Shown in pieces: positions 57,801 through 64,000 of a stretch of DNA of 64,000 nucleotides; the first letter of the stretch is position 1; every line of letters begins with the position of its first letter. Made by a program: the position numbers and the translations under genes. The stretch spans positions 15,361,914 through 15,425,913 of the forward strand of contig CM070588.1 of NCBI GenBank assembly GCA_036346355.1, written 5' to 3'. Source of the stretch: Rhipidocladum racemiflorum. Taxonomy: Eukaryota > Streptophyta > Magnoliopsida > Poales > Poaceae. The notes under the pieces were generated by a model, which searched no databases, was not told the DNA's origin, and saw only the letters and a list, made by a program, of their open reading frames with translations.

Positions 57801-58262
57801 CGCAAATATACCTTGAGCTATTCCTTTGTACTAAGCCATGCATATAGTATATTAGCTTGCATTCTGCGCATGACTTCGAGTACCAAGTACTCACCCTTGC
57901 CTCAACACAATATCGCTGAAGAGAAGACTCGCACTCATTTGGAGGAGGAACTCCAAGAGGATCCGTCTACTTAGGGAAGCGAGCCCAGTCAGTTGCCTGT
58001 GGTATACTGGATGGCGCCACGAAGTTATTTGATTTTCCGCTGCTATTATTTCTCTTTTAATAAGTTTCGCCTTGCGAGGCATACATTTGCAACTTGACCA
58101 TAAGGTCAAGTAACCAGTTTGGTTATTTAAATAAAGTACTTTGATAATATCGAATGGTATGATTGTGATATTTACCGATGTTCAGACTGTGTGCACTAGC
58201 GCGTTCCTGGACTAGTGCTGAATACACAAAGGGTCCGGATTTGCAAATTCGGGGTCCCGACA
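54816..58262 (+). repeat. A'' 3' LTR
   Basis: It is collinear with 45836-49295. Stretches of 100 bases or more are identical (for example about 56561-56640 against 47560-47640 save one base), while short replacements and 1-4 base indels cluster at CTG/CAG. It has the same TATA box (55424-55431), palindrome (57558-57567), hairpin (58092-58111) and AATAAA (58130-58135). Confidence 0.92.
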
Positions 58263-60007
58263 GAGGAGCTAGGAGCGAGGTGCGAGGAGCGAGGAGCGAG
58301 GAGATCTATTGAAGTTTTCGTGCGTCGGGCAAAGGTATGACCATGGGAAACCTTGGGATTGATCTAGGTACTGTTCTAAGGGTGTTTATCAAGTTTTTAG
58401 ATCAATTGGTGGTGCTGGATTTGAGTATATTGGAATAGATCTAGAAGTTGCCACGTTCTCTGTTTCGGACAGCATGAGCAGTCGACCTAGGGTTCGGTTT
58501 TTCGCCAATTTAGATTCCGAATTTGGCCATACGGATGTTGAAGAAGTTGTAGAAAATTTCAATACCTTTCAGTGTGTATAAAGAAAGTTAAATTCTACCC
58601 AGCTGTTTGAAAGTTATGGCTGTTTTACCGAGCGTGTTAAAATCTGTGACGAAATTGGAACAGATCACAGTAATCTGTAGATTAAACAACTTTAGATTCC
58701 GAATCAGTCTTTTCTTATACCTAGAGAAAGTTGGGAAATTTCCTAAGCTACGCGAGGATGTACTCGTTTAATTGATTCGGAGTCCCAGAACTCAAGTTAT
58801 GCCTTGTGCAAGGCTGCTGTCCCGACGGGACAGAACCTCTGTTTTTAGCTTTTGCGAGTAGTTGGCAATGTCGGGGTAGATGAGGGTTTGCGTACTGTTT
58901 TGTGGACATGATTATGAGTGTGTGATGCCTATGTGCAGGTGGTGCTACCCCGGGAGTGCCTTCTACTTCCCGCCAATTCGTTGCCCGTGGTTGAGGCAAG
59001 TGTGTTGTGATGGATAGCGATTTGTAGGTTGCTTGTTGAGAATAGATGGAATTGACTACATGATATATGATCACTTGCCATGCGTTTATGATTGCCAATG
59101 ATATGATGAGCATGTTTATTATGTTATGATGCCATGTGTTAATATGTGAGTTAAATATGATGTTGGCATAATTGCATACATGACATGTTACGTGGCCCGG
59201 GCGGTGAGAAAGTCATAACTAATCCGGGAAGGTCGTTGAGAAAGATATGACTAATCCGGAGAGCCATTGAGTAAGTCCTACATCGTGATTCCATCCATGT
59301 GGTGTTTGGAAGCGAGGAGTAGGCACCCTCCATCTTCGGGATGGAAGGGGGGAGAGGGTACACACCGACAGGTGTGTACTCAACCATACCGGTATGAGTT
59401 TCCAAGGAGACATGAGCATTGCATTACATTGCATACATAATGATGATGATATTGTTAAGTGTTCATGAATGATATGATATACATGATGGGAGATGTTATT
59501 GCCATGATATTGTTCTTGTTGTCCATTGCAATATGCTTGCTGAGTTTCGAACTCACGCTTTTGTTTTCTTGTTGTTTTAGGTACCATGATAACGGCATGC
59601 GGGGAAGGGAAATAGTCACACGCCCACACGTAGCTTCACCATATTGATTCCACAAGTCATTCTATTAGTTTGATAATAAATTGCGTGTGATGCTCATTGA
59701 TTTAAGGCTTAGCTTTGCTTTATGAGAGTTTTATTGTTCGTTTGACACTTGGAGACATTAAGTGCTTGATGATAGTCTTATATTGTCATTAAGACTGTAA
59801 TTATTGCTGTTTTAGATGTCTCTCATATTGCCTTATTGCTATACTGTTGTTGCTCCTTTAATTCATGTTAAAACAAAGGAGATGCTGCCGAAATCTCGGT
59901 TTTTAGCATATGTAACTTTGCTGGAATTTATGGTAAATTGTGGTATTTAGATGTTGTTTAGCTTATGTGTGGTAGCATTCGGTCATATTAAATGCCGGGG
60001 TGTTACA
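58263..60007 (+). repeat. B3 5' LTR, last part
   Basis: It resumes in the GCGAGGA heptamer repeat and follows the B LTR to GTGTTACA. It includes the palindrome at 58817-58833 and the splice-like sites seen in B1. Confidence 0.9.
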
Positions 60008-63000
60008 GTTGGTATCAGAGCGGGCTGTAGGTCCTTGGAATGTGTATTTTTAGTGTCATGCTATAGGGTACAACTAAAATGTGATGTAGAATAACTTAGA
60101 AACATGGCTTAGGTTTTTACTAAAATTTTATCATAGGATAGCAACATTAAAACTTGCAAAAGTGGTATAACTAATCTAAAATTTGACACACATGGATGCA
60201 CAGTAGGAAGGGTATGGGTATCGTGGTTTACGCTTAAATGTTGTATTTAAGCCTTGTTGCTAAATGCTATATTTGATATAGTACGTTGCTATGTCTATGA
60301 GATAAATGATTGAATTATTCCTGTTGTGGTGGTAAAAGTGGGGTTTTGGTGCCGAAGGGTTTCGGTCACCTCTCTTATTTCATAGTAAGGGTGCGGTTTG
60401 ACGGTGTGGCCGGTTAGTGCCATCACCGAAGAACTATTGACCCCTGTAGGAGAAGAGTGCTTATCCTTTCTGTCGTTGATCGGGTAGTTGACTGGAGTCA
60501 AATAGAAGAGTTAATGGTGGTTTCCTTCGTATGTTCTTTGCCGTTCTGACGGTCGATTTGAATCAAATGAAAAGTGTTGGGTTTTCGCGGATCGTTCCGT
60601 ATGTAGTGTGTGGTTTTTTCTTCCTTTGTTGAAGACGAAGAAGAGGAGACTAGTGTTGCGCTTCTTTTGGGCGCCTTTCTAGTTTTGATGCCTGTTGATT
60701 GCATTATGGGGAACAAGCATTCAATATATCCCTGTGTTTGTCTTTCTCTGAGGTTAAAGGATTTATTGCGGAGTTGTGCCAGAACTAGCTGTCAGGGCTG
60801 AAGTTCTGTGGCTTTGTAGTAGTACGTGGTGTTTGATTTCATTATTTTACTGGTTTAAGAAATCATCTTTGAAAAACCCTTCTTGTTTCGTGAAAGATTG
60901 GGGTTTGGTGTTAAGGTTTTATTTGCAAAGGTTTATTTGATCTGTTGGTTCCCTCCTGTGGGAGTCTTTGAGATTGAAAAGTGTTTTGGGAGAATTCCTT
61001 TGCATGACCAAGTTTGGGTTTGTCTCATTGCAATTTTGAGAGTCAAGTATCCTTATGAATTTGGGGATGAGTTTTAAAACTAAAATGCTGCAAACAAAGT
61101 AAGTAGTCTTTTGACTGAAATCGTTTGTCCCTAGTAAGAATTGATGTTTAGCATGTTATGTAGTAGGTAACAATGTGGTTTATGGATTGATGTGTGGCTA
61201 AGTTAAATTTTGAGTTGAATCAATTCAATGTGATTAATATCTCTAGCTTGAGAATAAATAGACTACTAGTGTTGTAGTATACTCTTGGCGAGAATGATTA
61301 AATGTGTTAATGTACATGCTTAGAATCTGTTGCATTGCTTTAAAAGTGCTTATGATCCTTGTTAATGTTTAAAGTTTTAAACCCTGATGCATAGTTAAAA
61401 CTTTAAGATGATGTAGACTGCTGTTATTGATAAAGAAACCATGCTGGTTGTTTAAAGATGTTCTAATCTAATGAATTAATAGAGAAATTTAATCGTGTTG
61501 CCTAGCGAATTTAAGTTGGATGTTGATTAGAGTTGCTATTTATGTTGTTGCAAAATACTAGTATATTTGGAAGTATGCAGTTGTGTCTCTACAATGCTAG
61601 TATCGATATCAATTGAGAAGACATAAGACTTTTTGTTAATGATGTTGTTAAGGGCAGTGTTAATGCTAGTATTCAATCTATTTTAAATAGTTGGAGTATG
61701 TTGTGTGGTGGTAGTTTTTGTTATCACCTTTGAATAGAGTAGCTAAAAGTAATGTTGTTGGTTGATGAACATGCCCATTTGTTGATTTTGATGACTAAGT
61801 AGTAGTGGTAACTGTTTAGATTACTCGTTGGAAAACCATGGTTAAAATAGAGGAAATTTTTAACATGTTGCGATGGAGTGAGCTTTGGATAATTAACATG
61901 ATGAATGATGTTATCCTTAATGAAAGTATAAATTAGACTCTCCCTTACGAATTCTTCCCTACGGAGATAATATGTACATGTTGAAGTCATTGTCTAACTG
62001 AATAAGGTTCGGTTGTCGAGACGTGAATATATAGGAGTTATGAAATTTATATGTTGATTTTGCTGAAAGATTTGTTGAAGTCATTTCATTGATTGAACAA
62101 GTTTCAATTGTCAAGATTTTGACGTATGGATAGTATAAAATTGGTAGGTTGACCATGCTCAAGTAGCTGTTGAAGTATTATGTTTCAAATTTAGAATAAG
62201 AAATATTATGATTCGGTGATCCGTGGGGATCATGTCAATGTAGTCTTGGTTGGGTGCCTTCTTGATAAGCATCATAAACCCTTATTAAAAGTGTTGGGAA
62301 TGGTAACTAGAAGAAGAATTTGTTGTGAAGCTTTTGGTTGAATTGTGTTGGGGCTCCTCAGGGAGTAAAAAGTGATTATTAAAGTCTTTTAATGGAAAGC
62401 GTAGTGGAGTTCTAGAGATGGTTCTTTTTATGCTGAGCTTGTGTTTAAAAGCTTTTGGACTGGTTTGGTTGTTTGCCATTTTGGTTGAAGGGTTTTCGTT
62501 CAAGGTGTTCCTTATCTTTGTGTTTTGAGTTTCCCCAAAACTCGTAATGTTTGGTGTCGACCTTTGGTTTTGGCGAATTTGTCTAGTTCGTGTTGTGAGT
62601 TTGGATTTACATCCAAAAGTTTTTGAGTCGATCGCGCCCTTTTCGCGTTAGACCGAATTATATTTGGAAATAATTTTAAAAGGAAGCAGATGGTCATAAA
62701 GGGTTGTGTTGGAAACTTTTGAGTTAAGCCCTTGATGTGTAACTCTATTTGGCTAGAGTTGGAGTCATTTGGAAAATGTGTTTAGTGTGCGGGTGTTTCA
62801 CAAGTCTGGATTTTTATGAATGTTTCATAAGTGAATTTGGCTAGAGAAGAGTTTTCTTTTGGGATTGAGTTTCCCTCTCTTTTGATAAAATTTATGGCAG
62901 TTGTTTGTGCAGATGTCTAACTTTGGAGTCAATGTTCTTTTCCAAAACGTTGATTTTGGTTAAAATGCGATGTTTTGCAAAGTTTAGTTATCTATCGTTG

Positions 63001-64000
63001 GTGGGTTCTGATTTGATGTGGTGCCTTACTGTTAACTATGCTGCCGTCATAGTTTATATGAATTAGCGCAACTCTCGATGTTATTCGAGATTTATTCATG
63101 TGGTACCGAGGAAGAAGTCGTCATGTGAATGACTTTTCGGTAGTGTGGTTACATGATGAAGGAATGGTGAAAAGTAAACATGACATCGTTTTTACATGTT
63201 AAATGATAAAAGAGTCGTTGAGCGTGTCGGTGAGAAAGTCATATATGGAGATATGACTAATCCGGAGTCTTCTTGAAGAGTGTGCATTTATGTCATGAAA
63301 CGAGATTTCCCTTGCTTTCTTGTATGAAAAGAAGCAATGAAGAATTTCTGGTATGTTGGTTGTGATGTAGGGGATTTATGCTTCCTTTGTGATTTGGCTT
63401 GGATGTTGCCGAATTCTTTCCAAAATGGTTGTTAACGCTTTGGGTTTGAGTTGTTGTGTGTACACTTGGGCTTGATAGCTAAGTGTTTTTGTGTGAGGGC
63501 GAGACCCTCTTAAGAAAGGAACCAATTGTGGTTTGGTAAGGTTTTACGATCCTAGCTTGGGGCTAGGTGTCGAACCTTAGTGGTATAAGGGTGGTTTGTG
63601 ATGGAGGTTGATGATGTATGGGTTTAACCTTTACTAAAAGTAGCGATGGGTGGAAGTGAAGTTGACGGTAGTTCGGTGATATTTGTCCTGCCGTGAGCAA
63701 TTGTCGTCACTAGTTGTTTTTGGATTTGAGTCTTGCCTGGGAGAAGATAGAATGAAATGTTAGCATGATCGTGTACCGGAAGGGCAAGTGTGCCTTAATG
63801 AGTTATTCCCCTCGATGGAAATTTTCGGGAATGTAGAGAGGTTGTTAAGGGAATTGTGACTTGCTTTGATTATGTCATGTTGAGTTTAATGAAGTGTGGT
63901 AGTCAGGTTGGTTGTGATAGTAGTGTGAAGTGTTTATCGTGAGGTTTCGAGCATTTTGGGTTGAGCTAGATCAACACTTTTTCGCTAAGTGTTGGTTTTG
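60008..64000 (+). other. B3 internal region, non-coding, cut by window edge
   Basis: It starts with primer site TGGTATCAGAGCGGG at 60010 and is collinear with B1 21016 to about 25070. I see no protein-coding similarity. The polypurine tract and 3' LTR are outside the window. The antisense frame of B1 is broken here (62285-62697). Confidence 0.85.

Larger units (their letters stand above)
45836..58262 (+). mobile_element. Complete Ty3/gypsy element A'' (family A)
   Basis: LTRs at 45836-49295 (3460 bp) and 54816-58262 (3447 bp) flank a 5.5-kb internal region with a pre-gag ORF, gag, protease, reverse transcriptase, RNase H, integrase and a chromodomain-like tail, in that order. Start TGTAACACCC and end CCCGACA fit TG..CA ends. 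The putative duplication is AAGGA (45831-45835) against GAGGA (58263-58267), one mismatch. The insertion lies in a GAGGAGC heptamer repeat of the B3 LTR. Long LTR stretches are identical, but short disturbances break every frame. Many occur at CTG/CAG motifs and may be sequencing error. Confidence 0.92.
36413..64000 (+). mobile_element. Family-B element B3, 5' LTR split twice, 3' end outside window
   Basis: The 5' LTR reads 36413-36434, then 45300-45835 after removing B2 and its duplication, then 58263-60007 after removing A''. The pieces total about 2.3 kb and join without loss, ending GTGTTACA. The primer site TGGTATCAGAGC follows at 60010, and non-coding internal DNA runs to the window end. 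B3 itself sits in the LTR of B4. Its 3' LTR is not in the window. Confidence 0.87.

Overview
This window looks like intergenic heterochromatin from a large plant genome, most probably a grass (Poaceae). I see no intact host gene, rRNA, tRNA or CRISPR array. Nearly every base belongs to LTR retrotransposons of the Ty3/gypsy type, plus one Ty1/copia-like solo LTR and one CACTA DNA transposon, nested inside each other. The grass assignment is an inference from long-LTR chromovirus-like elements, GC-rich LTR blocks and CACTA subterminal motifs. I do not claim a species.

Layout, left to right. 1-1219 is the 3' end of a family-A LTR (A0). It abuts a truncated LTR of element C (1220-13739, minus strand), a gypsy element with an extra ORF before gag and a broken gag-pol. 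C is interrupted by a family-B solo LTR (2867-5193, target duplication GATCT). C itself sits in the leader of an older family-A element, A' (13740-33980, plus strand). A' is also interrupted by a copia-like solo LTR (15853-17470, CTGGT), a complete family-B element B1 (18704-27527, TGCTG) and a CACTA element (30023-33652, ACG). 33981-35939 is older sequence, possibly the 3' part of a Tat-lineage gypsy element with an antisense ORF remnant.

From 35940 a second stack begins. A B-like LTR (B4) is cut by B3 (36413 to beyond 64000). The B3 5' LTR is cut twice: by B2 (36435-45294, minus strand, GTGTG) and by a complete family-A element A'' (45836-58262). B3 internal DNA runs from 60008 to the window end.

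How they relate. A and C encode gag, protease, reverse transcriptase, RNase H and integrase with a chromodomain-like tail, so they are autonomous-type chromoviruses (Tekay/Del-like by inference), although every copy here is broken. Family B has 2.3-kb LTRs, a tRNA-iMet type primer site and a polypurine tract, but a 4.1-4.2 kb internal region with no recognisable protein in any of three copies. It is a large non-autonomous LTR family that must borrow enzymes from elsewhere.

Most notable observations: (i) the CACTA element carries a fragment of a host SAR1 GTPase gene; (ii) family-A LTRs contain a conserved small acidic reading frame behind intron-like signals; (iii) differences between the two LTRs of A'' cluster at CTG/CAG motifs, which points to methylation-linked sequencing or assembly error rather than age; (iv) short hairpins and palindromes are conserved in the LTRs of A, B and C.
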